Positions 1 through 8,605 of a stretch of 51,010 bases of DNA are shown here, piece by piece. The number at the start of each line of letters is the position of its first letter. Position 1 is the first letter of the stretch. The notes under the pieces were generated by a model, which did not search any database, was not told the DNA's origin, and saw only the letters and a list, made by a program, of their open reading frames with translations. Source of the DNA: Actinomycetota bacterium (GTDB taxonomy: Bacteria > Actinomycetota > Humimicrobiia > Humimicrobiales > Humimicrobiaceae); assembly GCA_026392215.1 (NCBI GenBank), contig JAPLCN010000144.1, positions 1 through 51,010 on the forward strand, written 5' to 3'. Position numbers and translations under genes: made by a program.

Positions 1-2
1 TA

Positions 3-1250
3 AACGAAAAAGAAAAAGAAAAAGTTAAAATCGGAGGCGTTGGATCTAAAGTATTGTTTTACTTTAAGTACCTGCCGTTAAAAATATCTTTTAAGAACTC
101 TCCCGTCCCGGGTACAGACATAAATGAAAAAGATGAATACCCTGGGGTAATAAAGGGACTTAACATCAGGGAAAACAAAATTACAAGTGAAGATCCTGAT
201 ACATATGAAGGCAGCCCAGACAGGCAGAATTTGTTTAAGTTCGCAAACAAAAGCTTTAAATATTTAAGCGGGTTTTATGACGCACAAAAGGATGCAGACA
301 GGAACATAACAAGAAAAATAAAAAATGAAGCTCTTGCCGGTGTTCCTGTTGCAGATAAAAATGATGATATCAATCTGGAAATCATGGTTTTATTTATTAA
401 ACCTTCTGCAATCCTTAAAATTTCACTGGAAGATGAAGAGATTATAAGCCTTGCAGGTAATGATTTAAAGTTTAATAGCGTAAATTCTACGGGGGAAAAT
501 ATCAGCAGCAATATTGAAGCTATAGAAAAAGATGCCGGCGATATTGACAGTAAAATAAGTGATAAAAATAATGATAATAAATCAGCAAATGATTTAACAT
601 TTAAGACAATTAACATAAGGATTCCAAAAGAAAAATTCAACTACTGCCAGGATATAGTAAACAGCTGCGGCAGCATGATAAACAAGTCTTTTTATGCGAG
701 GGAAATTGGTTATGAGAGTTTTGATAAAAATACTTCTGACAAACCTGCCGAAGTTTTTGCTTTGCCGGGCTCAAGCTTTATAATAAAAAAAGAGCTTATA
801 GAAGAAGAAGGGCTTTTTGATGAAAAGTTTTTTACTTATTACGAGGATATTGATTTTTTCTGGAGAGTAAGGCTTAAGGGATGGAGATTTTTTACAGAGC
901 CCAAATCGGTTGCAAGACATTTCCATTGCGGATCAGGCGAGGAGTGGTCATATAGTTTCACTTACCATGTTTTAAGAAACAGGCTTTTAATGATATATAA
1001 ATGCAGCTGGTTCTTAGGCTTTTTAAAAAATTATTTAAGTTTTTGCGCTTCTGCATTTATTAATCTTGTTTATTTGGCTGCAGCTAAAATCAGGGGAAGA
1101 AATTCGGATAGAACAGACATTCCAATCAGACTGAAGATATTTTTTGAATTTTTTGTTTTAATGGTTTCATGTCTTGGAAAAAGAATTAAAATAAGAACAG
1201 GTACCCGTATTTCAGATAAAGAAATTAAAACATGGCAGGAAAATTTTTAA
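3..1250 (+). CDS. Family 2 glycosyltransferase, C-terminal part (cut by window edge)
   Basis: The frame is open to the left edge (from base 3), so the track's TTG start at 54 is probably internal and the N-terminal nucleotide-sugar-binding half lies outside the window. The C-terminal half has the family-2 pattern: DIVNSCG, then an acidic loop GLFDEKFFTYYEDIDFFWR and an aromatic/His region (ARHFHCGSG), followed by a hydrophobic stretch near the end. This resembles rhamnosyltransferase-like enzymes that build cell-surface polysaccharides. Between the edge and DIVNSCG lies a long hydrophilic stretch rich in N, K, D and S (about residues 30-200 of the track protein) that does not look like the usual fold and may be an insert. 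It is first in a run of four glycosyltransferases. Donor and acceptor cannot be read from sequence. Confidence 0.8.
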   Translation, partial: NEKEKEKVKIGGVGSKVLFYFKYLPLKISFKNSPVPGTDINEKDEYPGVIKGLNIRENKITSEDPDTYEGSPDRQNLFKFANKSFKYLSGFYDAQKDADRNITRKIKNEALAGVPVADKNDDINLEIMVLFIKPSAILKISLEDEEIISLAGNDLKFNSVNSTGENISSNIEAIEKDAGDIDSKISDKNNDNKSANDLTFKTINIRIPKEKFNYCQDIVNSCGSMINKSFYAREIGYESFDKNTSDKPAEVFALPGSSFIIKKELIEEEGLFDEKFFTYYEDIDFFWRVRLKGWRFFTEPKSVARHFHCGSGEEWSYSFTYHVLRNRLLMIYKCSWFLGFLKNYLSFCASAFINLVYLAAAKIRGRNSDRTDIPIRLKIFFEFFVLMVSCLGKRIKIRTGTRISDKEIKTWQENF

Positions 1251-1394
1251 TGACGCTTTTTTGACGATATACCAGCATTATTTGAAGTATAAAGCATATT
1301 TTAGAATTATTTAGTTTTAAAAAATTTCATTGTTTGTCAGCCGATCTAGCTGATAATTTAATAAAGCGTAAATACTTATTAAAGGAACAAGTTG

Positions 1395-3095
1395 ATGCTT
1401 AAGATAGGCATTTATGACAGGTATTTAAATACACTTGGCGGCGGGGAAAGGTACAGCTGCAAGATGGCAGAAATCCTTTCAAAAAAAATACCGGCAACGG
1501 TTGATCTGATCACAGATATTTACAGCAACCTGGAAGATGTTTCAAAAAGGCTCAATCTTGATTTAAGCAAAGTCAACCTGAAGATCTTTCCCTTTATTTC
1601 TGAAGATTATGCATCAAAGATAACAGGCAGCTATGATATTTTTATAAATGCCACTTATTTGAGCTCGCTTCCTGCAAGCGCCGGATATAATATTTATCTG
1701 TGTTATTTCCCTACATCTTTCAGCTCGGATTTTAAATTCATACACAGGTTTCTCCTACTGTTCTTCAGGCTGCCTGCAATATGGCTTTTTAAAATTGCAG
1801 ACAAAATGATTGAAAGCTCCAGCTTTATGGAAGTAAAAGAAGGCCTATATGACGTAAAAAGATTTATGTTAAAGAGAGGAAGCTGGAGTTCGGGCAGGGT
1901 TATATTTAAAGTAAAAAACTTCAGTTTAAAAAACATTTATTTCGGCAAATTAAATTTAGGCTTTAAGAATCCCCCCAGTTCTCAAATTAAGGAAATGAAC
2001 GTAACAGTAAAAGTCTTTTCAACAGGCAGGGATGGTTTTGACACTCGTGATGAAAGTGCTGATTTTGAAATGGAAAACGAAGGCAATTTATTTTTTGAAA
2101 AAAAATTCCTGCTGAAAAGTGAGGAAAAAATAAACTTTGAAATTCCTTTAACTGCAGAAAACGGCAACATGATTTTAATAACTTCTGATACATTTATCCC
2201 ATCACAGCTAAGTAAAGTTGTGGTGGATTCAAGAGAGCTTGGAGTAGTCGTATATGATAATAACAGATCAAGTGTTTTAAAAAAAATAATTCTTAAAGTG
2301 TTGGGTTTTATTCCATTATTTCTGGTTACATATCCTTCAAAACTTAAGTTTCTAAGTAGTTATCAGAAAGTTCTTTCCATTTCAAATTACTCACAGTACT
2401 GGGTTAAAAAGTTTTGGAGGAGGGAAAGCACGATTTTATTTCCACCCGTTGACATTGGAAGCTTTTACAGTAAAAAAAAGGAAAAAATAATATTAAGCGT
2501 CGGGAGGTTTTTCCCGGAGCATCACAACAAAAAACAACTTGAACTGGCACGGGTATTTATTGAGCTTTGCAGGCAGCATCCTGAAGAAATGAAGGGTTAC
2601 GAACTTGTGCTTGCAGGAGGTCTTGAAAACAGAAAAACGCATCTGGATTATGTTGATAAAATTAATGAAATTTCAAAAGGCTTCCCAATAAGGATAATGG
2701 CAAATATACCATGGAGTGATCTGGTGGAAATGTTTGCAAAGGCAGAAATTTTCTGGCATGGATCAGGCATAGGCGAAGACGAACAGAAACATCCTGAAAA
2801 ATTTGAGCATTTTGGCATAACTACTGTTGAAGCAATGGCGGCAGGCTGCATTCCGATTGTAATAAACAAGGGCGGACAGAAGGAAATTATAAGCGAAGCA
2901 AAAAACGGATATAAATTTGAAAATTTTAACGAACTTAAAGAAAAGACACTGATGGTTATTAAAAATCCCCAAAAGTTAAATGAGATAAGGGAAAATGCTA
3001 AAAAAGATTCAAGATTGTTTTCAAATGAAGTTTTTGAAAAAAACCTTCTTGAAATAATAAAAATTGTGAGTATGGCATTAAATAAAAACGTCTGA
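1395..3095 (+). CDS. Family 4 (group 1) glycosyltransferase
   Basis: GT-B type glycosyltransferase, probably cytoplasmic or at the inner face of the membrane, adding a sugar to a lipid-linked glycan. The N-terminus has the glycine-rich loop NTLGGGERY; the C-terminal half has ILSVGRFF and the donor-binding block FEHFGITTVEAMAAG with the conserved Glu, as in Alg11/mannosyltransferase-like GT4 enzymes. A stretch around residues 170-290 between the two Rossmann halves is longer than usual and rich in K, N and F. The start is taken at ATG 1395, with AAAGGAA upstream; the track uses TTG three bases earlier. It lies between two GT2 genes on the same strand, consistent with a glycan assembly operon. 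Sugar specificity is unknown. Confidence 0.85.
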   Translation: MLKIGIYDRYLNTLGGGERYSCKMAEILSKKIPATVDLITDIYSNLEDVSKRLNLDLSKVNLKIFPFISEDYASKITGSYDIFINATYLSSLPASAGYNIYLCYFPTSFSSDFKFIHRFLLLFFRLPAIWLFKIADKMIESSSFMEVKEGLYDVKRFMLKRGSWSSGRVIFKVKNFSLKNIYFGKLNLGFKNPPSSQIKEMNVTVKVFSTGRDGFDTRDESADFEMENEGNLFFEKKFLLKSEEKINFEIPLTAENGNMILITSDTFIPSQLSKVVVDSRELGVVVYDNNRSSVLKKIILKVLGFIPLFLVTYPSKLKFLSSYQKVLSISNYSQYWVKKFWRRESTILFPPVDIGSFYSKKKEKIILSVGRFFPEHHNKKQLELARVFIELCRQHPEEMKGYELVLAGGLENRKTHLDYVDKINEISKGFPIRIMANIPWSDLVEMFAKAEIFWHGSGIGEDEQKHPEKFEHFGITTVEAMAAGCIPIVINKGGQKEIISEAKNGYKFENFNELKEKTLMVIKNPQKLNEIRENAKKDSRLFSNEVFEKNLLEIIKIVSMALNKNV

Positions 3096-3135
3096 TATAA
3101 AAAAGTAAAAATTATAAAAAATAAATTACAAATAA

Positions 3136-4125
3136 ATGGCTGATGTCAGTTTTATAATTGTTAATTACAACAGTCTGGCTTATATCAAAGACCTGTTAAA
3201 AAGCTTTGAAATTTTCAACACCAGCCGTCAAGCTCCAGATATTTATTCAAAACCTGATTCTTTAAAATCTGATACATTAAAATTTGAAATAATTATTTTT
3301 GACAATGGCTCTATTGACGGCAGCACGCAGTTTATTGAGAAAGAAGCTGAAATAAATAAAAATATTACATTAATAAAATCCAAATCAAATGTAGGGTTTT
3401 GCAGGGGATCAAATGAAGGCGCAAAAAATGCTGGCGGGAAGTATTTAATTTTTTTAAATCCGGATACAAAAATATTAAGCAGTAACCTGGAAAGTCTGAT
3501 TAATTTTTTTAAAGAAAAAGAAAAAAATGGTGAAAAGGTTGGAGTGTTGGGAGCAAAAACCATAAATATTGATGGGACTTTGCAATACAGCTGCAGATCA
3601 TTTCCTACAATTGCCAGGCAGTTTTTTGAGAGCTATTTTCTTTTTAAAATATTTAAAAAATCCAGACTTTTCGGCTCATATTTCATGACATGGTGGGACC
3701 ATGGAAATACCATGGAAGTTGACTGGGTTTCAGGCTCATTTATGTTTATGAAAAAAGAAATTTTTGATTTAACCGGAGGATTTGATGAAGAATATTTCAT
3801 GTACAGTGAGGATACTGATTTATGCTTGAGGTTAAAAAGAAAAGGATTTAAAAATTATTTTTTTACAGACTATAATATAATGCACCTTGACAGTGCCATA
3901 GCTTCAAGAAGTACGTCAACACGCGAGGTTGGAATCTGGAGAAGCAGGAGGCTTTATTTTAAGAAAAACTACAGCGAACTTTTTGCAAGGATCGTAAGTA
4001 CTATTTATTTTTTTGGGATTTTAAACAGATTGTTCTTATTTATTCTTTTATATATATTTACTCTTAATAAAAGTTCAAGAGAGAAAATAAGGTTATACTT
4101 TAATACATTAAACAATTATACTTAA
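3136..4125 (+). CDS. Family 2 glycosyltransferase (rhamnosyltransferase-like)
   Basis: GT-A fold transferase. Visible motifs in order: VSFIIVNYNS at the N-terminus, IIIFDNGSIDGS, FLNPDTKI (DxD-like metal/nucleotide site), VDWVSGSFMFMKKE, and FDEEYFMYSEDTDLCLRLKRKG with the catalytic acidic residues. The C-terminus is hydrophobic and could contact the membrane. The layout matches the enzyme at 12223-13167, so the two may be paralogues acting on the same polymer. A short hydrophilic insert (about residues 30-50) precedes IIIFDNGS. Likely role: transfer of a deoxyhexose such as rhamnose in surface polysaccharide synthesis. That sugar is inferred from the GDP-rhamnose genes nearby, not from the protein itself. 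Confidence 0.85.
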   Translation: MADVSFIIVNYNSLAYIKDLLKSFEIFNTSRQAPDIYSKPDSLKSDTLKFEIIIFDNGSIDGSTQFIEKEAEINKNITLIKSKSNVGFCRGSNEGAKNAGGKYLIFLNPDTKILSSNLESLINFFKEKEKNGEKVGVLGAKTINIDGTLQYSCRSFPTIARQFFESYFLFKIFKKSRLFGSYFMTWWDHGNTMEVDWVSGSFMFMKKEIFDLTGGFDEEYFMYSEDTDLCLRLKRKGFKNYFFTDYNIMHLDSAIASRSTSTREVGIWRSRRLYFKKNYSELFARIVSTIYFFGILNRLFLFILLYIFTLNKSSREKIRLYFNTLNNYT

Positions 4126-4156
4126 AACATAGAAAGATAGTAAAAGGAATTTTAAA

Positions 4157-5320
4157 TTGCTGCTGCAAAGTCCAAAAGAAAAACGATACGGGTTTATAAA
4201 AAATGTCAGCTTCATTTCTACTGTTTTTAATGAAGAAAAAACAATAGCGGGGTTTTTAAAAAGTTTTTTTGAGCAGGGTTATCTTCCGGAAGAAATGATT
4301 TTTGTTGACGGAGGATCAAAGGACAGGACTGCGGATATTTTAAGAGATTTTTTCTTAAATAAAATAAAAAGTGATTTCGGTCTTAAGTCTTCAGAAAATA
4401 GTAACGATAACTTTAAGTTAAATACTGAAAGCAGCGTAAAACTCATCAACAGTTTTGAGGTAAAGTTTTGCGGGGAAAACAACGAAAACAGCTTTAAATT
4501 ATCAGTTAAATTGCTTCAGAAAAATAATACAGGCATTTCAGAGGGAAGAAACATTGCAATAAGAAATGCCAATTGTGAAATAATATGCGCAAGTGATGCC
4601 GGCTGTGTTTTTGATAAAAACTGGGTTTATGAAATTACAAAATTCATACTCTCAAATATAAAAGCAGAAAATAATGAAAACACTGCCATGGTTTATGATG
4701 TTGCCGGCGGCTACAGCCGGCCGATTGCTATCTCCTTTATGGAAAAAATTCTGTCAATGTGCATAATGCCACAGTTAAAAGAAATAAAACCTAAAAAGTT
4801 TATGCCTTCTTCAAGAAATATAAGCTTCAGGAAATCAGCATGGGAGAAAGCCGGATGTTATCCTGAAAACCTGGATTACGGCGAAGATATGAAGTTTAAT
4901 TTTAATTTGAAAAATGAAGGATATAATATCAGGTTTAATCCGGATGCAGTTGTATTCTGGAGAATGCGCGAAAATATTATTCTGGTTTTTAAACAGTTTT
5001 TCAGATATGCAAAAGGAGATGCAAAAGGGGGAATGTATCCTTGCAGGCATCTTATCAGGTTTTTATCAGTTTTTGATTTTGCTGTTGTTCTGGTAATTTC
5101 AATAATTTTCAGCCCATGGTTTCTATTACTTTACGTTCCTTTTTTTGCAGCGTATGTTTTTAAGCCATTTTCAAGGGTAAATATCACCTTTAAGCATCAA
5201 AAAAACAGCATTGACAGATTTTTTGTAAAAATTGCTGCTCTCTTTTTTGCCCCGGCAATGCTTATTTATATAGATATTGCCAAAATGGCAGGCTATATAT
5301 TTGGTCTTGTAAAAAGATAA
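4157..5320 (+). CDS. Family 2 glycosyltransferase with C-terminal membrane segments
   Basis: Opens with a GT2 core (FISTVFNEEKTIAGFLKS, FVDGGSKDRT), continues with GISEGRNIAI, CASDAGCVF and a later acidic site YGEDMKFNFNLK, and ends with two hydrophobic stretches (about residues 310-340 and 360-385) that are probably membrane-spanning. The start is TTG 4157; no strong alternative is seen. A hydrophilic N/S/K-rich insert of about 50 residues separates DRTADIL from GISEGRN. Such enzymes transfer sugars to lipid-linked intermediates at the cytoplasmic membrane. It is the last gene in this rightward glycosyltransferase run; the following 266 bases are very AT-rich and noncoding. Confidence 0.8.
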   Translation: MLLQSPKEKRYGFIKNVSFISTVFNEEKTIAGFLKSFFEQGYLPEEMIFVDGGSKDRTADILRDFFLNKIKSDFGLKSSENSNDNFKLNTESSVKLINSFEVKFCGENNENSFKLSVKLLQKNNTGISEGRNIAIRNANCEIICASDAGCVFDKNWVYEITKFILSNIKAENNENTAMVYDVAGGYSRPIAISFMEKILSMCIMPQLKEIKPKKFMPSSRNISFRKSAWEKAGCYPENLDYGEDMKFNFNLKNEGYNIRFNPDAVVFWRMRENIILVFKQFFRYAKGDAKGGMYPCRHLIRFLSVFDFAVVLVISIIFSPWFLLLYVPFFAAYVFKPFSRVNITFKHQKNSIDRFFVKIAALFFAPAMLIYIDIAKMAGYIFGLVKR

Positions 5321-5586
5321 ATATTGTGTTAAGAATAAAATAAAGTAATATAATAATTGTTTAAATTATTTGCTGCAAATAAATTTTAATATTTACTTAT
5401 ATTATTTGTTGCATTTATTATAAATTAGTATTAATATTTTAGTTAATAAAAATTTTGTTATAATAATAATATATTTTTAAGATTTTTTGTTGTATTGTTT
5501 TATTTCAATATAAAAAATATTATTAAATTTTTATTAATATTTAGTTAACCATTTGTAATTAATATTTATTTTTAAAGGGGGATAAA

Positions 5587-5814
5587 ATGGAAAATAACGA
5601 AAAAATATCTGATATTGTTCTTAGGATAGACACTAATGATTTGAGGATTAATTTAACAAAATATTTAACCGAAAATCTGGGTGATACTATTTATATTACC
5701 AGATATAACAAACTTGTTGCAGAGCTAAGAGTTTATAATGAAGAAATAAAGAGAAAAACTGAACTAAGGCTTGCTAAGAAAATGGTTGAAGATGCTGAAA
5801 GAGAAAAAAAATAA
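5587..5814 (+). CDS. Phd/YefM-like antitoxin, apparently without a toxin
   Basis: A 75-residue protein with a strong ribosome site (AAAGGGGG) before ATG. The segment LRINLTKYLTENLGDTIYITRYNKLVAEL resembles the Phd/YefM pattern in which a short helix-strand unit is followed by 'ITR-x-x-K-x-VA-x-L'; a charged helical tail follows. Such proteins bind DNA at their own operator and neutralise a toxin with the tail. No Doc, YoeB or VapC-type gene lies on either side: the next gene is on the opposite strand. It may be a solitary regulator or the remainder of a broken module. The family call rests on pattern similarity only. Confidence 0.55.
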   Translation: MENNEKISDIVLRIDTNDLRINLTKYLTENLGDTIYITRYNKLVAELRVYNEEIKRKTELRLAKKMVEDAEREKK

Positions 5815-5854
5815 GACATTTATCAGCTTTTTATCGGTGATTTATTATTTATTT

Positions 5855-6787
5855 TTAAATATTTGCACAGCAGGTTTCTTCAAATCTAAATGGTATCTTA
5901 TTTGAAATCACATAATTTATAGACTCGCTTGCAGGAAAAGCAATAACATTGATTCCAACATTTAAGAGGTCAATTTCCAATTGGCCTCTTTTGTTTGTCA
6001 TGGGTTTTGCACATCCGAATGTAATAGGAACGCCCGGCATCAGATTTCTTGCAAATGATATGAGGGTTACTATTTCTTTTTCATAAGTACCTTTGCTTTT
6101 TAAAAAATCAGTTTTCATATCTGCAAGGTTTATTTCTTTTGTGAGTTTTTTTAATACAACAAATACAAGACTGTCCACTCCAATTTTTGAAACCAGGCGA
6201 ACTGCATCATATTCACTTTCAATTTTTCCATGATCAAGCCCTATTATTATATGAGGAGCGATTTTGTTTCCTGCTTTTTTCAGGTTTTCAAGAGTCACGA
6301 AGTAATCCTGGGGAGAAGCATGGGGAAGATTGTAAACCGTTTTAATTGCGTTGCTGCTGGAAATAACATTAGCAAGCACTCCGTCAATGCCGCTATCTTT
6401 TATTTCTGCAGCTTCGGTAAAGTCAACAAAACCGGCATGTGCGTAAATTTTAAGGTAAGGGTAATTGCTTTTTATTTTTTTAAGAGTGCCCAGGTAATCT
6501 CTTAGAGGAAGTTTGCCATTTTTATCAAAGCCCCCGCTGATTAAGAAACCTTTAAGTTTTCCGGTCTTTAACTTACCATATATAAAATTTTCCAGCATGG
6601 CGGAGCTTGTTAAGAAATCCATGCCCTTGAGCAGATGGGTTTTGCAATGAGGACAGTTTAACTCGCACTTTTCCCCTGTAATGCTTATATTAAGGAAGCT
6701 GCCCAATGTATTTTTATAATAATCGCTTATAAAAGTCTTGGAGCCAGGGACTGCAAAAATTATTTCCTTTTTTAAATGCTTTTCCAC
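5855..6787 (-). CDS. Radical SAM protein, LipS-type lipoyl synthase subunit candidate
   Basis: A 310-residue radical SAM enzyme. The 4Fe-4S/SAM site CELNCPHC (Cx3Cx2C, Cys 41/45/48) follows ISITGEK; later GLISGGF-like and IIIGLDHGK segments fit a TIM-barrel. Extra cysteines near the end (TFGCAKP and a C-terminal Cys-Cys) could hold a second cluster. It looks like the 'uncharacterised homolog of biotin synthase' group to which one half of the archaeal/bacterial LipS1/LipS2 lipoyl synthase belongs. In that system two radical SAM proteins insert the two sulfurs into octanoyl-protein. A second radical SAM gene on the same strand, a lipoate ligase and a flavoprotein lie next to it, which supports the assignment. 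GTG start. I cannot say whether this is LipS1 or LipS2. Confidence 0.7.
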   Translation of the reverse strand: MEKHLKKEIIFAVPGSKTFISDYYKNTLGSFLNISITGEKCELNCPHCKTHLLKGMDFLTSSAMLENFIYGKLKTGKLKGFLISGGFDKNGKLPLRDYLGTLKKIKSNYPYLKIYAHAGFVDFTEAAEIKDSGIDGVLANVISSSNAIKTVYNLPHASPQDYFVTLENLKKAGNKIAPHIIIGLDHGKIESEYDAVRLVSKIGVDSLVFVVLKKLTKEINLADMKTDFLKSKGTYEKEIVTLISFARNLMPGVPITFGCAKPMTNKRGQLEIDLLNVGINVIAFPASESINYVISNKIPFRFEETCCANI

Positions 6788-6960
6788 TCTTTTTTATGCT
6801 GGAAGATTTCAGTTTAATATTATTAAAAAATAAAGCCGCTTTTTTTTATTTCTTTCGCACTTTTTAGCAAAACTTTAGATTAAATCCCAATTTTTACGGC
6901 ACTACATTTTGTATTTTTTTATTATACACGGAGTTACTCGTCTTTTAATATCCGGCATTT

Positions 6961-8013
6961 TTAATTCTTTATTTCAAACAACAATTTTATTTGCTGCCTT
7001 ATAAGCTCTTTTTCATCTTCACCTGGCATATACGGATAATTTCTGAATGTTTCCGAAGGCCTTTCATTAGCAAGAGGCCTGTTGCACGCAGCAATATTCT
7101 TATCTTTGCCCATACACCCCGATGTCATAAAGGCAAAACCTTCCTTTATTATTTCCTCAATATCATAATCAAAACCAGAAACGACGTCATTTTCATCAAA
7201 CCTTATTTTATCCATACTTAAATTCTTTTCATTAATCAGATACCGGGCAATCTGAATTTTCCGGTACTTTAAAAGCTCCGGGGGATTTAACTTTTCAAGT
7301 GCGCTGAAAGCTTCAGGATAAAAGGAAAACAAATGTGTTTTTGCTCCACTATGATGGGCTTTATAAATTGTTTCAACCATTTCTTTTTCGGTTTCACCAA
7401 GCCCTGTTATCAGATGGATTCCAACGTTGTATCTTCCGAAAACCTCGACAGCTAAGTCAAGCACCTGCCAGTATTTTTCCCATTTATGCGGGCCTCTGAC
7501 TCCCTCTCCCCTGAATTTTTTAAAAAGTTCTTCAGTTGCAGCATCAATTGCTATTCCTGCCATGTCCGCCCCTGCATTTTTTAATTCTGACAGCTGATCT
7601 TTACTGTATATTAATGTGGGGGTAAGAAGAACGCTTACAGGGTGCGGCAAATTTTCTCTTATTTTTTTTATAATTGTAAGGCAGTCATTAACGGCATTTG
7701 AATTGGTTACCATTGAAACGCAAATGCGCTCAAAACATCCGGCATTTACTACGGTTCTTTTAATAATTTCATCAAGAAGATATATGGGCCATTTAACCCT
7801 GATAAAAGTTCTCACTTTTTTCTTTACGGAGCCATTTGACTGATCCTGCTGGCTTGACAAACCGCAATAAGCACATCTTCCAATGCATTTTTTATCATAA
7901 ACAAGGAGAAGGTTCAGGCCTGTAAGTTTTACTTTTTCCTTAAAACTTCCGGATTCAAGCCCTAAAGTTATTGCTGCTGCAAGGCTTGTCTGAATATATT
8001 TCGGGCTGTTCAT
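6961..8013 (-). CDS. Radical SAM protein, second LipS-type lipoyl synthase subunit candidate
   Basis: A 350-residue radical SAM protein related to biotin synthase-like enzymes. The cluster site is CIGRCAYCGLSS (Cys 43/47/50) after LNLLLVYDKK. Further on come ITGLGETEKEM (SAM-binding region of biotin/lipoyl synthase-like barrels) and a cysteine pair, SGCMGKDKNIAACNRP, near the C-terminus that could ligate an auxiliary cluster, the usual sulfur donor in lipoyl synthases. It is transcribed ahead of the 310-residue radical SAM gene with 173 bases between them and divergently from the lipoate ligase gene. Together these suggest the two-protein LipS1/LipS2 lipoyl synthase. Other sulfur-insertion chemistry is possible. 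ATG start; weak ribosome site. Confidence 0.7.
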   Translation of the reverse strand: MNSPKYIQTSLAAAITLGLESGSFKEKVKLTGLNLLLVYDKKCIGRCAYCGLSSQQDQSNGSVKKKVRTFIRVKWPIYLLDEIIKRTVVNAGCFERICVSMVTNSNAVNDCLTIIKKIRENLPHPVSVLLTPTLIYSKDQLSELKNAGADMAGIAIDAATEELFKKFRGEGVRGPHKWEKYWQVLDLAVEVFGRYNVGIHLITGLGETEKEMVETIYKAHHSGAKTHLFSFYPEAFSALEKLNPPELLKYRKIQIARYLINEKNLSMDKIRFDENDVVSGFDYDIEEIIKEGFAFMTSGCMGKDKNIAACNRPLANERPSETFRNYPYMPGEDEKELIRQQIKLLFEIKN

Positions 8014-8137
8014 ATTTTTATTGTTCTTGATTTAATCAATTTCATTCAATAATATTAGTAATAGAAATAATACATATATTTAAAATCGGCAATAATTATA
8101 ACAAGTCAGGAATTAAAATACTTAAAAATGATAAAAA

Positions 8138-8422
8138 ATGAAAAATCTTTCAGAAATTAAAGAAATATTGTCTGAGCACAAGGCAGATATCAAAATAAAA
8201 TATAATATTAAAGAGATTAGTATATTCGGTTCTTACGTGAAAAAAAAACAAAAAAGGACTAGCGATGTCGATATTTTAGTGGACTTTGAAAAACCGGTTA
8301 GCCTTCTTCAGATTGTTTCGCTTGAGAATTATCTTACTGACATCCTCGGCGTTAAAGCTGATGTTGTTCCAAAAAAGAATATAAGGAAAGAATTAAAAGA
8401 ATCCATTTTAAGGTTTTGTTAG
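8138..8422 (+). CDS. MNT-type minimal nucleotidyltransferase (MntA-like), partner not seen
   Basis: A 94-residue protein with the minimal nucleotidyltransferase signature ISIFGSYVKKKQKRTSDVDI: a Gly-Ser pair followed by Asp-x-Asp, which binds Mg-ATP. It has the full length of the stand-alone MNT family. In MNT-HEPN toxin-antitoxin pairs this protein AMPylates and silences a HEPN RNase encoded next door. No HEPN gene is visible on either side, so it is either an orphan or acts on a distant partner. It sits between the divergent radical SAM and lipoate-ligase genes but has no obvious link to lipoate chemistry. Start ATG 8138; the ribosome site is weak. Confidence 0.75.
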   Translation: MKNLSEIKEILSEHKADIKIKYNIKEISIFGSYVKKKQKRTSDVDILVDFEKPVSLLQIVSLENYLTDILGVKADVVPKKNIRKELKESILRFC

Positions 8423-8605
8423 AAATAGAAAAAAATTTTTTATAATTATTTTTTACAATAGCTTAGTTTAGCGAAATAATTATTCTTAACAAAATTCCAG
8501 TACCGAAAATCCAGGATTACTTATCCTTTGCCAGTTTATTTTTGCTTGTCAAAAATCATGCTGCTTATGATAATAACAGCATTAAATAAAAGGGAATGGG
8601 TAAAT

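Noticed and set aside
6230-6505. 91-residue plus-strand ORF inside the radical SAM gene
   Set aside because: Antisense shadow of a clear minus-strand enzyme with intact motifs.
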